Assembly (NCBI GenBank): GCA_963678675.1
Contig: OY783196.1
Location: 24,840,827-24,904,826, forward strand
Source: Xiphydria camelus
Lineage: Eukaryota; Arthropoda; Insecta; Hymenoptera; Xiphydriidae
Direction: 5' to 3'
Length of the DNA stretch: 64,000 nucleotides
The translations under genes and the position numbers were made by a program. The notes beneath the pieces are model-generated. The model saw only the letters and a list, made by a program, of their open reading frames with translations. It was not told the DNA's origin and searched no databases. Positions 21,359-32,084 of the stretch are shown in pieces (the stretch's first letter is position 1; the number at the start of each line of letters is the position of its first letter).

Positions 21359-22299
21359 GTGCGCCGCGATATTCTTAGGGCTTTTACCGCGTGGTATGGT
21401 GGCTCCGCGCGTGTTTCGGTATAACACATTCGCGCGTTCGTGACTCGGATATCCTTCCTCTTTCGCCGTGCGAACGACGCTGCACTCGCACGCGCGCCAT
21501 TCTCGCCACGTGATCGACATTTTTACACGATCGACGATACGCAACGTCAACGCGAAGGAGCGCGCCGTCGCGTAGATGGCGATGTTATTGTGACTGCCCA
21601 CGTGACGCTGCGCCGGGTGAGAAGCGAGGAGAGGGGAAGGATGTCGTGACGTCGAGGAGCACGTACACGGGGTAGAGGGGTGACGAGCGATATAGCGCGG
21701 GCGTGCGCGCGGGGGTGGAGATATCCAGAAATCGACGTCTCGCGTGCGAAATGAATACGCCATATTATTTTGCGGAATTACGCGCCACCGTACCAATTGG
21801 CGTAACGAGCGGTAAACACGGTCCGCCTGTATACGGCGTAGCACAATCCGCAGTGGAGAGAAGCGAAGCATGCTGGTGTCTCGCGCGCGGCGTCGATCGA
21901 TCGCGAAAACTCGACTCGTACGCTCGCTTTGGACCGCGGCCAGACGCGCGCGTGACGATGCGCCAACGCATCGTGGATTCCGCTGTATCTATTCGTGTTC
22001 GTTCAATTGTATTCGAAATTTTCGCGCGTCTACCGTGTCTGCGACTAATGGCATCACGCAACGCGTTGCTCAGGGGAAAGACTATTGCGATTTTTATGAG
22101 CAGTTATCATAAATTGCAAGCGATACTGTTATTATCGTTTGTGCGTATTACGTGATAAACTTTTTTTTTGAATTTGAAAGAAATTCGAAATATACTTTTT
22201 TTTTGTTTTATTTGGCGTTAAAGTAAAATTGGTACGTAAAACTTTTTCTGTTTCTTCTTCTTTCTCTTCTTGACGCTCACTTCGATATTATATTTCATA
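21359..22299. other. CpG-rich flank, no gene seen
   Basis: CpG-rich to about 22080, with long open frames on both strands (up to 173 codons) rich in Arg, Ser and Ala. There is no splice-bounded coding pattern. The end is AT-rich. Confidence 0.4.
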
Positions 22300-22507
22300 T
22301 GCCTGAAGTTCCGAATGTTCATTTGAACGAAAAATTTCGACTTTAAAAGACCGTGGTCACTGTTGAGTTTATTGATTACTTTATTCTCAGTAGTCGCCCA
22401 GTTCGCAAAAATGTCTATAGACCTAGTATTCAATAAAGTCAACATCGGCCATGATCTCTGAAAGTCGAAATTTTTCGTTGAAATGAACGTTTGGAACTTT
22501 AGAGGCA
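22300..22507. mobile_element. 208-bp palindromic element, family H copy 1
   Basis: It starts TGCCTGAAGTTCCGAATGTT, and its right end runs AAAGTCGAAATTTTTCGTTG, then GGAACTTTAGAGGCA. Internal landmarks GTTCGCAAAAATGTCTATAG and GGCCATGATCTCT are shared with the second copy at 31797-32004, also 208 bp. TA precedes the element. It encodes nothing. Confidence 0.85.
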
Positions 22508-22533
22508 TTATATAATATTTCGTCGAAGTAACG

Positions 22534-22966
22534 TTATATCAGAGAGTTTTTGTGACACGTCGATATTAACTTTTCAAACAATATTGAAAGAAAGGAATAT
22601 ATTAGAACTTTGTTAAAACGAATATTGGACGTAACCGGTGTGAAGAAACATTTGTTTTTACTGCCAAATCCGAAAAGGAAACAGTCGTGACGACATATAA
22701 CAAATAACGCTCGAGGCCCTGTCTTCAAGCCACCGCGATAGCTATATTTGATGAAACTCTCGAAACAGTCCTGATCATCATTTTTCGTACGTACCAAGAA
22801 GAGGAATCGTCAAATCGATACTCCAATTAAATAATACGCCACCGCTCGAGCAACTAATCGCATGAATGACGTAATACGAAGTAAATTGAGCGGCAGAAGT
22901 ATTTGATGAAAATGTAGGAAAAGTTTCGCATACACGGTTGAACATTTTGTGTTCAAATTGGTCCAT
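22534..22966 (-). pseudogene. Frameshifted open frame of unknown origin
   Basis: Two minus-strand frames overlap by about 20 bases: the first (22966-22778) contains AAQFTSYYVIHAISCSSGG and ends TIPLLGTYEK, and the second (22797-22534) continues DDQDCFESFIKYSYRGG and CRHDCFLFGFGSKNKCFF. The composition looks protein-like in both, so one ancestral frame with a single frameshift is plausible. It is squeezed between two palindromic elements. I cannot name a family. Confidence 0.3.
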
Positions 22967-23130
22967 CCATTTCTGTGTGTTAAAATCAACCGATTCTTCG
23001 TGTTAGTCCAACGTCTTTTGCATTAAAATTAACACGAAGAGAAGAATGTTAAAATTAACGCATCAAATTAAATCAGCACGAAGAATCGGTAAATTTTAAC
23101 ATGCAAAAATGCGTGGACCGATTCCAACAT
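22949..23130. mobile_element. Inverted-repeat element, family G copy 2
   Basis: The left arm GTGTGTTAAAATCAACCGAT, preceded by GGTCC, pairs with ATCGGTAAATTTTAACATGC, and the copy ends GTGGACCGATTCCAACA. It is the same family as 5391-5546, including AACACGAAGA-like internal units. Confidence 0.7.
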
Positions 23131-23506
23131 AATATTTCTAACTTTGCAGATGTCAAATATCTAATAGACGTTTGGAATACGTCTTATAGGTATTTATTGA
23201 ATATGTTTAGTATTAAAATGCGTCCGTTTCTTACGAAGAAACTCTCGCGCTAAATTCTATCGAGTACTCTGTAGCAAAAAACATTCAAAAAAGTGCTTTT
23301 CGGTAAAGTTTATCCAGCCAAACAATAAAACGCGTCGAACAGTAGTAAATTTTATCGTTCGATTAGTCAGTTTAACCAAACAACACAAACAGCGATTTGC
23401 ACCATCACACACAAAGACAATAAAATGTTTACTATACGAGATTCTTCTTATGCGTTCCTCGTTTATCAATCAAAGCCTCTACTGAGATTAAAAAATTCGG
23501 TTATCA
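23131..23506. other. AT-rich stretch with a short minus-strand open frame
   Basis: It contains a 70-codon open frame on the minus strand (23257-23469; SKHFIVFVCDGANRCLCCLV). It occupies the same position relative to the shared block as the repeat-bearing frame at 5718 does, but the two sequences are unrelated by eye. No gene is called. Confidence 0.3.
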
Positions 23507-23690
23507 CATAAAAAGTATTCACATTTTTATTTCAATTGGTAATCTCTACCTATATACATTAAATGTCACATAGTAAAGAAAATGTCCGAAAAAGTAATTA
23601 TTCACAAACTTATAAGTGCGTTTCTCTCTACTGCTGCAGATCATGACGTCATCGAGCAAGCATCAGAGATGCACTTATAAAAAAAAATAC
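23507..23690. repeat. Shared block ending in a hairpin, copy 2
   Basis: CATAAAAAGTATTCACATTT and TTATAAGTGCGTTTCTCTCT align with 6080-6245. The hairpin here is clearer: CTTATAAGTGCGTTTCTCT pairs with AGAGATGCACTTATAA, with a palindromic TGACGTCA in the middle. Confidence 0.6.
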
Positions 23691-25050
23691 GAGAGAGGCT
23701 TAAAATAATATGACGTACCTGTATGCTCCATTTTTAAGTCGATAGTTTTAAGTGTTAGGACCCTTCGATTAAATTGCTGCTACAATTCACTATCTTATAT
23801 AGAAATATAAAATACACACAAATTTAACTGAAAGGTTCTAATACTTAGATATATCTATCAATTCAGAAATGAGAGAAATTAATGTGCTGCTTCTAACAAA
23901 ATTCCACGTTAAATAAACATTAATGAATTTCTTTTATATGGCTTAGACAAGTCAGTACATCATCACAAAAATTTAACTCAAGGGTCTTAATATTTAAAGG
24001 AGTTACCGAATTGGACCGCTTAGGTACCTATCTAAAACCTCTTCTGTACTTATAACAGTATATTAGAGATATTTTTGGTTTTTTGGTTAGTTGCATTGTA
24101 TGCTTAGATTTGAAGATGGATGGTGCACCTTCTTCGTTAATGCTAACGGCCATTATTTATAGCTAGTAAGCAATAACAGTTTTCACTACTGGACAGTTGA
24201 AAGGCTCATCGATAGATCGAAGCTTTGTTAATCGTTCTGGTGTAAGTAATCATACATATGTCTTATTGTATATTTAGAAAGTATATTTATATAGCTATAA
24301 AATGACACTATTGTTTTAAAGATTCATGCAGCCATCGAAGTTTAGCAACACGTGTTCGGTAATTCGGTAAAATCTCATAGACTGGACTACATTCAGTAGC
24401 TTAGATTTAACGCAGTTTCAGTCAAGCGACGGTATAACAACAAAACAGAATTAAATTCTATATCCAATATTTTACTATTTTGTTGAATAAACTGTTATCA
24501 ATAGTTGAAATGATTGTTTCCTTAATATTTACATTTTCTAGAAAAATACTTTCAAATCATGATATTTTTGTTTTTACTTCAATCTATGAAAAAAGATATT
24601 TATTCCATTCCGGTACCTTTTTTTTCCCCTAATTTAGTCAGTGATCCAACCTAGGCAACCAGTTACCTTGATTGGATCGAATACATAGGTATTTTTAGTT
24701 TCTTCTTATAGTTTCTTGACTTTATATCTAAAATATTTTTCGAAAAATTCAATTACCTCAATTTCAAGCATATATAATCGTTTATTTCCGCATGTTGTTA
24801 TTTCTCTAAGATATTCTATTTTCGATATTTATTGACAAATATTTCAAGTGGTCCAAATTTGGCGACTCTCTCCTATACTATTCGATTTACCGAATTTGAT
24901 CAAAATTGTTCCGTTAATTCTATTATCGTTCGTAAGAATAAAAAAAAGACGGGGTAAATAATTTTGGCCAAATTTTTCAAATCCACAAAAAAAAACTAGA
25001 GAACCGAACTGTTTGCGAATGCAAATGTAAAAAACATTGAATACATATAT
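23691..25050. other. AT-rich DNA with dispersed repeat fragments
   Basis: GATGGTGCACCTTCTTCGTT (about 24119) and GTCCAAATTTGGCGACTCTC (about 24851) match the blocks at 5160-5320. A loose internal repeat of TTAAATTGCTGCTACA/AATTTAACTGAAAGG-type text spans 23755-24000. No open frame is convincing. Confidence 0.45.
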
Positions 25051-26614
25051 TCAACGCCCGGTAACTCCCATAAAAACGCTCCTCGTCTGAGAACGGTCGA
25101 TGCGTGGGCCTCCTCGACCTCTCCCGGAAATCACCACAAGGGTCCGCGCGCCGCACAGACGCGGGAAGGGCGCGCGTGAGTTCCGTCATGCGCGCGTTAT
25201 CTCCGCTCGCCCCGAGATATCGGGGGACGGAGCTTCGCGCGTGCGGTTCCGGGGGCCACGCCAGAGAGTAAGAGCCGTTTCGCGCGCGGGCCTTTAAAGT
25301 TTAAAGGGTCCACAGTGCGAGAGACAGGTGCCGGACACCTGTTCCCGGCGTTCGCTCCGCTGCGTTTTCGCGCGTGTGCGTGAGAGTAGCCCGTGCGGGC
25401 GTGTGCGAGTCGACCCGGGCCCGTTTGGAGTGCCTTGACCTGGCCTGACCTGCGCAACCTCGCGCCCTACCCCCGGTACACCTACCTGCCACCCGTGCCC
25501 CTCCGATACCCCATTTCCGACTGGTTGCTCCGCGCCACCACTACCACCACCACCACCACCACTGCCACTCCGAGTGTTATTCGCGATTCTCTCCCGGAAG
25601 GATTTTCGTCTCGCTTTCGTCCTTCTCTTCATCTCCCTCTGTGTATATTTTGTTCTTTTTGTTTATTTCCCTCTAATTTTCATTTCCGTTTCGATTTTAA
25701 TCTTAGATAATCGGCGTTGGAGCGAGAGAGATTCTTTTGACGCTGCATTTAGCGTGCCTCTGCTTTCTTGATGCAATTGGAAATCGGCTAAGTGCTCCGC
25801 GAGGCTCTTTCTGGAGCACGGAATGTGTATTCTTCTACTCTGCTCTGCTCTATTATTTTGTCCCCCCTCCCCCTGCCCCTTCCCCCCTCTCACTCTCTTC
25901 ATATTTGCCAAGTTCCTTTGCTAGCGACACTTTATATAGGAGAAGATGACGGCGCGATTTCGATTACAGCAAAGCGACTCCAATCGGGATTATTTTGTCA
26001 AGTATAGGTCGAACCGCGGGTCGAAATTGGTGCAATACTTGTTCGAAGATCACGCTTCAATCTGCATCAGAGTTCCGTGTGAGCGCGAACAATGAATTCG
26101 TATTGAATTACATAATCGTGATTGAAATTGCTCCTCCGCAAACGAAATTGTACTAGGTTACACATTTCGTCACACATAGAGCAAACGCTGGGCTTTCTGC
26201 AGCTTAAAAAGTTAATATACACTAATGCGCGATTATCCGCCAAGCAATTCGACTTTTTTTTGGTCTCACGTGACTTTTTGCCACGCGATAAAATATTGCT
26301 AATGCGTCTCAAGCTAATTTAGCCATGCAGTTTTTGCTCCTCACTTAGGAGCGGAAACGTGTACCATCGACGTTACGTCGTGTGGCGAAAAATCGCGTCG
26401 TAAAATTAGGGCAGAGAGAGAGAGCTCGTATCACGCACGGAATGATAAAAAGTCGTGCAGCGATATGTCGCTGATGTGGCGCCTACGACTTGGGTCACGA
26501 ATATATCTCGTTACCAATATTTGATTGGTGTGGTAGGATCGCGATTAATCGACTTTCGCTCTGTACGTGAAGTTTGGATTGACGAATTTTTTGGACTGTG
26601 AGGTACCTATACTT
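25051..26614. other. CpG-rich block then pyrimidine-rich DNA
   Basis: About 25060-25560 is CpG-rich. A run of ACC/CCA triplets spans 25537-25563. Open frames to 112 codons encode Gly or Thr runs across that microsatellite and are not convincing. The segment after 26000 is mixed, with no gene seen. Confidence 0.4.
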
Positions 26615-26615
26615 A

Positions 26616-27132
26616 CACTGTTAAAAATTTTCTTAACCCATTCGCTGCCGAATTATTTTTCAAGGTTTCTTATTATATTAGGATTTACTTTATATACTGG
26701 ACTCTTGGAAAAATACTAAAAGAAAATTAATATTTGTTTAGACACTTGACACTTTAGAATGAAAAGGTATTTATTTGGAAACGATATGCCAGTAGAGTTA
26801 TCTAGCGAACAATAGCAAAACTAATGTGTGTTCGAAAATTGAAATATGGCTGTGAATGGGTTAATTTTTAAACACGATAATATTATACACAAATGTACTT
26901 TAAATTTACGAAATTATAGATACTCTTAATTCAAGGATATGCGAATTTATTTGAATTTTAAGTAATAATTTCGTAATATTTGTGCTTAATTTTAAAGACA
27001 ATCATACAGAAATCTATGATTCATGCGAAACTTCTCTAAATTTCAAAGAAAAATTATGTAATATTCAAGACACAATTGTTTGGTACAAACAGTAGGTACC
27101 TACTTCCTGCTTAAGATAAATAGTTTTAACAG
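26616..27132. mobile_element. CACTGTTAAAA-ended element hosting a piggyBac-type insert
   Basis: It begins CACTGTTAAAAATTTTC and ends AGTTTTAACAG, with TA before and just after. The middle is AT-rich. A separate TTAA-flanked element occupies 26633-26864. A related element is at 27191-27472. Confidence 0.65.
26633..26864. mobile_element. piggyBac-type miniature element (TTAA target)
   Basis: TTAACCCATTCGCTGCCG at the left mirrors GGCTGTGAATGGGTTAA at the right. The TTAA duplication plus CCC...GGG termini is the signature of the piggyBac superfamily. It is about 224 bp inside the TTAA pair, with no transposase. Confidence 0.82.
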
Positions 27133-27190
27133 TAATGAACACCTGGAATTCGAACAATTTTTCGATCAAGTAGATACTCAGTATAATCCA

Positions 27191-27472
27191 CACTGTTAAA
27201 AATATTAATATTAAACGTCAGGAAAGCATTAAAGTTTTTAACAAACGTAAATGTATCTTGAGTAGAATGTAAGTTTCCCTTAAAATTCAGAAAAGCATTC
27301 CATGGATCATAAATTTCTATAAGATTGCATTTTAAAATTTGGAAACGATCGAAATATTACAAAATTAGGGCTTTGACTTAAGATAAGTACGCATCCATTA
27401 AAATTAAGAAAATGATTTTTTTAATTTAAGGTACCTACCTATGTTTAAAAATTAAGGAAACTTTTAACAGTG
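27191..27472. mobile_element. CACTGTTAAAA-ended element, second copy
   Basis: It begins CACTGTTAAAAATATTAA and ends AAACTTTTAACAGTG. The internal AT-rich text contains units such as AAGCATTAAAG and AAGCATTCC. It belongs to the same terminal type as 26616-27132. There is no coding capacity. Confidence 0.65.
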
Positions 27473-27630
27473 TGCAGAACCCAAGAATTTGAATATTTCT
27501 CGCATGAGATTACATGCGTTATAAATAACAAGTGTGAAACTATTTGCATGCGGTTTTATTTTCATTCATATACCTACTCGTCATAAACTTCGTCATTTAT
27601 AATTTTTTTATGTATTTTCATCATTATATT

Positions 27631-27865
27631 GCAAAAGAAATGTACTCGAGTCAATTATATGTGTTTTGGAACAGTCCAAAGAGTACATTTATTCGATTGG
27701 AATGTGAATATCGATTAGACGTATATAAGAACCTATCATTGATTTAATTAAACATTATTTGAATCAAATCGATATTCATTCGAATTAAATAAACATGCTC
27801 TTAGAAAACACGCTCTGATCCAAAAAAAAACCACGTTATTTCATTCAAGCAAATTTTTGTCTTAG
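27631..27865. mobile_element. Family A element, copy 1
   Basis: Landmarks GTACTCGAGTCAATTA, TCGATATTCATTCGAATTAA and AACATGCTCTTAGAAAAC are shared in order with the copies at 42381-42606, 43166-43390, 50911-51531 and 54605-55072. The arms are mutually complementary. It is a non-autonomous element of the CACTGAGAAAA group. Confidence 0.75.
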
Positions 27866-30401
27866 TATACAAACAGCCTACCGAATCAGATTGCAAAAGA
27901 TTCCGGATTACTGCCATCGCCACCATACAGATTTTCCCCATAATTCGAGCTATACCTACAGTTTTTGAAAAATCAATCTTTACCAATTTGTCTAAAAAGT
28001 TCACCGGTTAACTGATAATCTCGCACGAAACGACCGTTATGCATATTTTCATACGGATCCCGACGTTTCACCCTCTACGAATTCTTCCACCGCGGCGAAA
28101 AAGCCCAAATTTAAGGCGAAGGGGTTATGTCCGCGTATAAGTATCTAGCCCGCGCTACGACCCACCGCGGCAATCGATAGTCTCGCAGCATCGTTTGTCT
28201 ACCGCGCGCACACCGCGGGGTTGACGGACAGAAATGGGACGTGCGTCTCTCTTTGGCGAAGGCTGGGAGAAGGGGTAGACGCGCGCGAGGGCGGCGCACG
28301 GTGAGGGAAGCGTTCGCCCCTTCGCAGATGTTATTAACGATCTGACCCGCCGCTCCGCGGTACGATTTTCGCGAGCGACGTGGATATATACCTACCTGCG
28401 CGGATCTATTCGTCTTGTTCGACGGGTACACAGTCGCGTGCGCGGTCTTATCGTGCGCCTCGGCGGTCCTTCCAACTCGCGGGCGCCATTTTCCGGAAAC
28501 GCCTCTCCGAGAAAGTCGATAACGCACGTGTAGTGGCTCGCGCGGGACTTTCCCGGGACACAGGGAGGCACGCGCGCGATCCCCGCGCGGATTCCGGTTT
28601 GGCGCAGGTTCGGCGCCGAGATTCCCGCAATACCGCGCTGGCCGGAAGATCGAGTTCGACTCTCTCTGCTTCCTATAGATAGGTACGTAGACGCAAGTTC
28701 GACGAATAAACCACACCTTGGGATTTTTCTGGCGCGGCACCGCTTACACACCCCGGGGGTCGATCGAGAGGTTATCACCGGTCGCCCGCTTCCGAGAAGC
28801 GTGCGCGCGTTTGCTTGCGTAACAGCGGCGTACGGATAATGCACCTTTCACGTTTGTAAACAAAATTCATTAAAAAGCTCGCATTTTCGCGGCCGGCTTT
28901 AAAGTTCGCTTGGACGTATTATCCAAATGCGCTTTCGACATGGGCGCCGCGAGGGAAGTTCGGGTCGGTTTTTTTTCACGATATATGGTAAAGCCGATTT
29001 GTCGTCGAGAATTCGCTTGGGGGTAAAATATGATATCATTTTCTTACGGTAGATAGAAGAAAATATATGTATGGGTTTTTTTGAACGATTCGTATATTTC
29101 TGCAGAAGAATGGAGGGAAGATAATATAATGGAATCGGGATTATTTGGCGAAAGATTGCTCTGCAAGATTGTTCGAATGATATTTTATCATTATATTAAC
29201 AGAATTTCATTAAATTATTATTGTTGCTCAAGAATTTATTATCACACTGTTTGGTATTAAAATCAAATAGACATAATACCAAGGAGTATATGATCGATCT
29301 CCATATACCTATAGGTACTATAATATTATAAAATTTCATAACCACTTTTATTACAGCGTATATAATCCTGATTTATGTCTTTGAACATAAATTAGCGTTA
29401 GTACAACCATAAACGCGATCCCTGAACCAATAATTATCATTATAAAACTGTATATCACAGACGTACCAACAATAGTTACGATTTCGGATACATCTTTCTA
29501 CGCATTTTTGTCTATTTTTTCGCAGTAACCCTAACAAGAAAACATTGATTATGGTCTTTTGCTGTTTCTATCGGTAAAATGACGATCAAAATTAAGAAAT
29601 CGTTCCCGGAACCGAGAATTAATACCAATTAAACATTACAACACACGGTCATTGTTACAAATGCACAATATAACGCGTAACAGCGACAATAAAAACCGTA
29701 ATTAGTGCTTTCTCGTTGCACTGCTTATTCGATGAAAAGTTTAGAGCGCGGCGCACCCACGCGCATTCTCGGTAGCGATTCGACTCTGTTGTATTTGCTG
29801 TCAAACATTTCTGTAATCGTCGTTCCGCGTATCGCGCGGCGCCTGTGGCAAGTTCGCCGAATTTTGTAAAAATTCGATCGATCGTCGCTGGAGGGAAAAA
29901 ACGACGCGATTCGAGAATTCACGGCGTGTCGAACGCCGCGCGATTATGCTCCAGGCTAAATAGATTTCGTTGCGACGATCAGCTTTCGCTGCTAGCCGCA
30001 ATGTTCAGCCGTCGTGCATATTGCTGTAATTTTAATCGGAGCATTTTCGTCGCAGCCGTCGCGTCTCAAACGATGGTTATCGATGGTTAGGTACGTAACG
30101 ATCGCTTCAGGACCAATAGAGATGCAATCGTCGATAACCGTTAAATGTGGATATTGCAAAACAAATGTTGATATGTCGCATGAATTCAGTTCTGGGGATA
30201 ATAATCAACTTATCGATGAAGTAAGGAAGTCTGAAGCGATTAACAAATGAAAAAATCTTTCTTCGTGTCTTTTTGAATACAATACCTATACTTGTTTTCA
30301 TATGTTGCAACATCAGTTGTAATAAAACTTCTTCGTCGTCTTCTTCATATTCCAAAATTAATAATTCTGTTATATACCTACATGAAAAAGAAAAGATGTT
30401 T
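27866..30401. other. CpG-rich block, AT-rich DNA, no gene supported
   Basis: About 28060-28900 and 29750-30100 are CpG-rich; 29000-29740 is AT-rich. The minus-strand frame 30107-30355 begins with an acidic stretch (MEYEEDDEEVLLQLML) that superficially recalls N-termini of Harbinger-type transposase genes but is too short to call. Nothing else stands out. Confidence 0.35.
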
Positions 30402-30647
30402 CGGTCTTAGCGAAGTTAAGTTTTGCTGAGAACTTTTTGCTGTCATGACAAAACTATTTTCTGTAGCAGCATAAGTTATGTCTGATAATATCAAACGTGA
30501 CTGCAATCACAGTAAAGTTTTTTTCGGTAAAAGTATTTCCCAGCTCAGCAAAAATTTTACCACTATTGAACATATCTTTTGCTCCCATAGATAGTATTTT
30601 TGTCATAATAGCAAGAAGTCCTTAGGAAAACCAAGTTTTCCTCAGAC
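30402..30647. mobile_element. Degenerate inverted-repeat element
   Basis: GTCTTAGCGAAGTTAAGTTT and TTTTTGCTGTCATGACAAAA in the left arm pair, with mismatches, with TTTTTGTCATAATAGCAAGA and AAACCAAGTTTTCCTCAGAC in the right arm. This is an older copy than the elements at 11-12 kb. There is no coding content. Confidence 0.6.
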
Positions 30648-31426
30648 TGCAAAATCTATACGTTCTATCTCTAAGTAGTACTTTTCGTGCTGCTGCCGAT
30701 CCAAAAATGTCCGACTACATCCAGACGCTTCAACGAAAATATCAAATCGCGACGATCAAATGTGACGGCATGATACGAGCGACGGACAATTAATCGACGA
30801 CCGCCGCGCGCGCTTTCCCGTATTCCCTGCGGGTTAGGCTGGCGACACTCTGTCGTTAGGAGAGGCGCGGTGTATACGTGCGCACACGAAGCCACATCAC
30901 GGCGCTCTCCGTTATCTCGGTGAGACGATAAGATATCGATTTCGTTTTATCGCCTTCGACGCGAACGGCGGCGCTATAGGTAGGCCAAACTTTCGTAAAT
31001 TTCGAACGTAACGTGGGAGCTATTACGTCGATATACCAGCCGGGGCTATTGCACTGTCGTTGGCCCGCATGTTATTGCCCACGCTCTGAATACAGCGCGG
31101 GAGCTGCAGCTACGCGACAATACGTGTACACATGTAGGTAGGTGTACTCGCCGCACGAGCGAGGCATCGATTTCTTTTCCCATTTCGTCCGAGTTTATAT
31201 ATTTGTATTCTTTTACGGGTTTTTTTTTCTACGAACCGTAGACTGAGGAAATAACACGTCGCGCGGCAGATCCATTCGAGGTAGTACTCATACAATGAGC
31301 ATTGTTAATAAAGAAGAGAACACAGATTCCAAAAGAATTGTAGGTCAACCGTCTATGTATTTTGGGTCTAAATCAAGATGGAAGTCGATTAAACATTGCA
31401 CGGTGTTTTTGCTGGATTATAATGCA
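30648..31426. other. CpG-rich block, no gene seen
   Basis: About 30760-31110 and 31130-31280 are moderately CpG-rich, with a GTAGGTAGGTG motif at 31136. Open frames are short. No exon-like structure is visible. Confidence 0.4.
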
Positions 31427-31528
31427 GGGGAGATCGGAGCAAGTTGACATAGGAAGTTGGCCCCTCGTTGTCATGGAAAGTAATGGAACCAGGAGCCAAC
31501 TTCCGTTGCAGCATGTTTCGGTCTCCCC
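31427..31528. repeat. GGCCAACTT hairpin, copy 2 (full length)
   Basis: The fullest copy runs from GGGGAGATCGGAGCAAGTTG, through AGGAAGTTGGCCCCTCG, to GGAGCCAACTTCC and CATGTTTCGGTCTCCCC, about 102 bp of nearly continuous stem. The flank AAATCATGTCAAAATTGAAG is repeated after copy 3, so copies 2 and 3 were duplicated together. Confidence 0.85.
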
Positions 31529-31601
31529 AAATCATGTCAAAATTGAAGAATTTAAATCCATTTCGCCTCTACCGCATCTTCGGCTTTCTCTGTACGGGAG
31601 T

Positions 31602-31697
31602 TCGGCCGAATTGACGTAGGAAATTGGCCCCTCAATTTCATTTCTTTTCATGGCGGCGAGGGGCCAACTTCCCGTTGCAATGTGTTACGTTTTCCCC
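31602..31697. repeat. GGCCAACTT hairpin, copy 3
   Basis: The left arm AAATTGGCCCCTC is diverged after the first bases (ATTTCATTTC), while the right arm GGCGAGGGGCCAACTTCCC is intact. It is followed by TTTTCCCCAAATCATGTCG, as in copy 2. The spacing to copy 2 is about 167 bp. Confidence 0.75.
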
Positions 31698-31796
31698 AAA
31701 TCATGTCGAAATTGAAGAATGTGAAGGATATTCATTTCTTTTCTACCGCATCTCTAGTCTTCTCCATAGAAAGGACTAGAGTAAATGTAATAGGTA

Positions 31797-32004
31797 TGCC
31801 TGAAGTTCCGAAAGAGTTCATTTGAACAGAAAAATTCGACTTCAAAAGATTATGACCACTGTTAAGTTTATTGACTAAGTTATTTCCGATAGTCGTCCAG
31901 TTCGCAAAAATGTCTGTATAGATCTAGCAATCAATAAACTAAACATTGGCCATGATCTCTTAAAGTCGAAATTTGTCGTTCAAATTAACGTTCGAATCTT
32001 TAGG
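31797..32004. mobile_element. 208-bp palindromic element, family H copy 2
   Basis: It starts TGCCTGAAGTTCCGAAAGAG, shares GTTCGCAAAAATGTCTGTAT and GGCCATGATCTCTTAAAGTC with 22300-22507, and is flanked by TA on both sides (31795-31796, 32005-32006). Both copies are the same length. Confidence 0.85.
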
Positions 32005-32024
32005 TACATCGAGTGTACACAGGT

Positions 32025-32072
32025 AGTTGGCCCCTCGTTCCCATTATTTTCCACAGCAACGAGGGGCCAACT
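32025..32072. repeat. GGCCAACTT hairpin, copy 4
   Basis: AGTTGGCCCCTCGTT pairs perfectly with AACGAGGGGCCAACT. The loop CCCATTATTTTCCACAGC differs from other copies, and the outer stem is not conserved here. This is the shortest copy, with a perfect 15-bp stem. Confidence 0.8.
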
Positions 32073-32084
32073 GTTTCTTCCAAA

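Noticed and set aside
30107..30355. Acidic N-terminus resembling Harbinger-type genes
   Set aside because: Only 82 codons, no further transposase motifs and no terminal repeats around it.
31362..31619. 85-codon frame on the plus strand
   Set aside because: It runs straight through the GGCCAACTT hairpin copy 2, so it is a by-product of the repeat.
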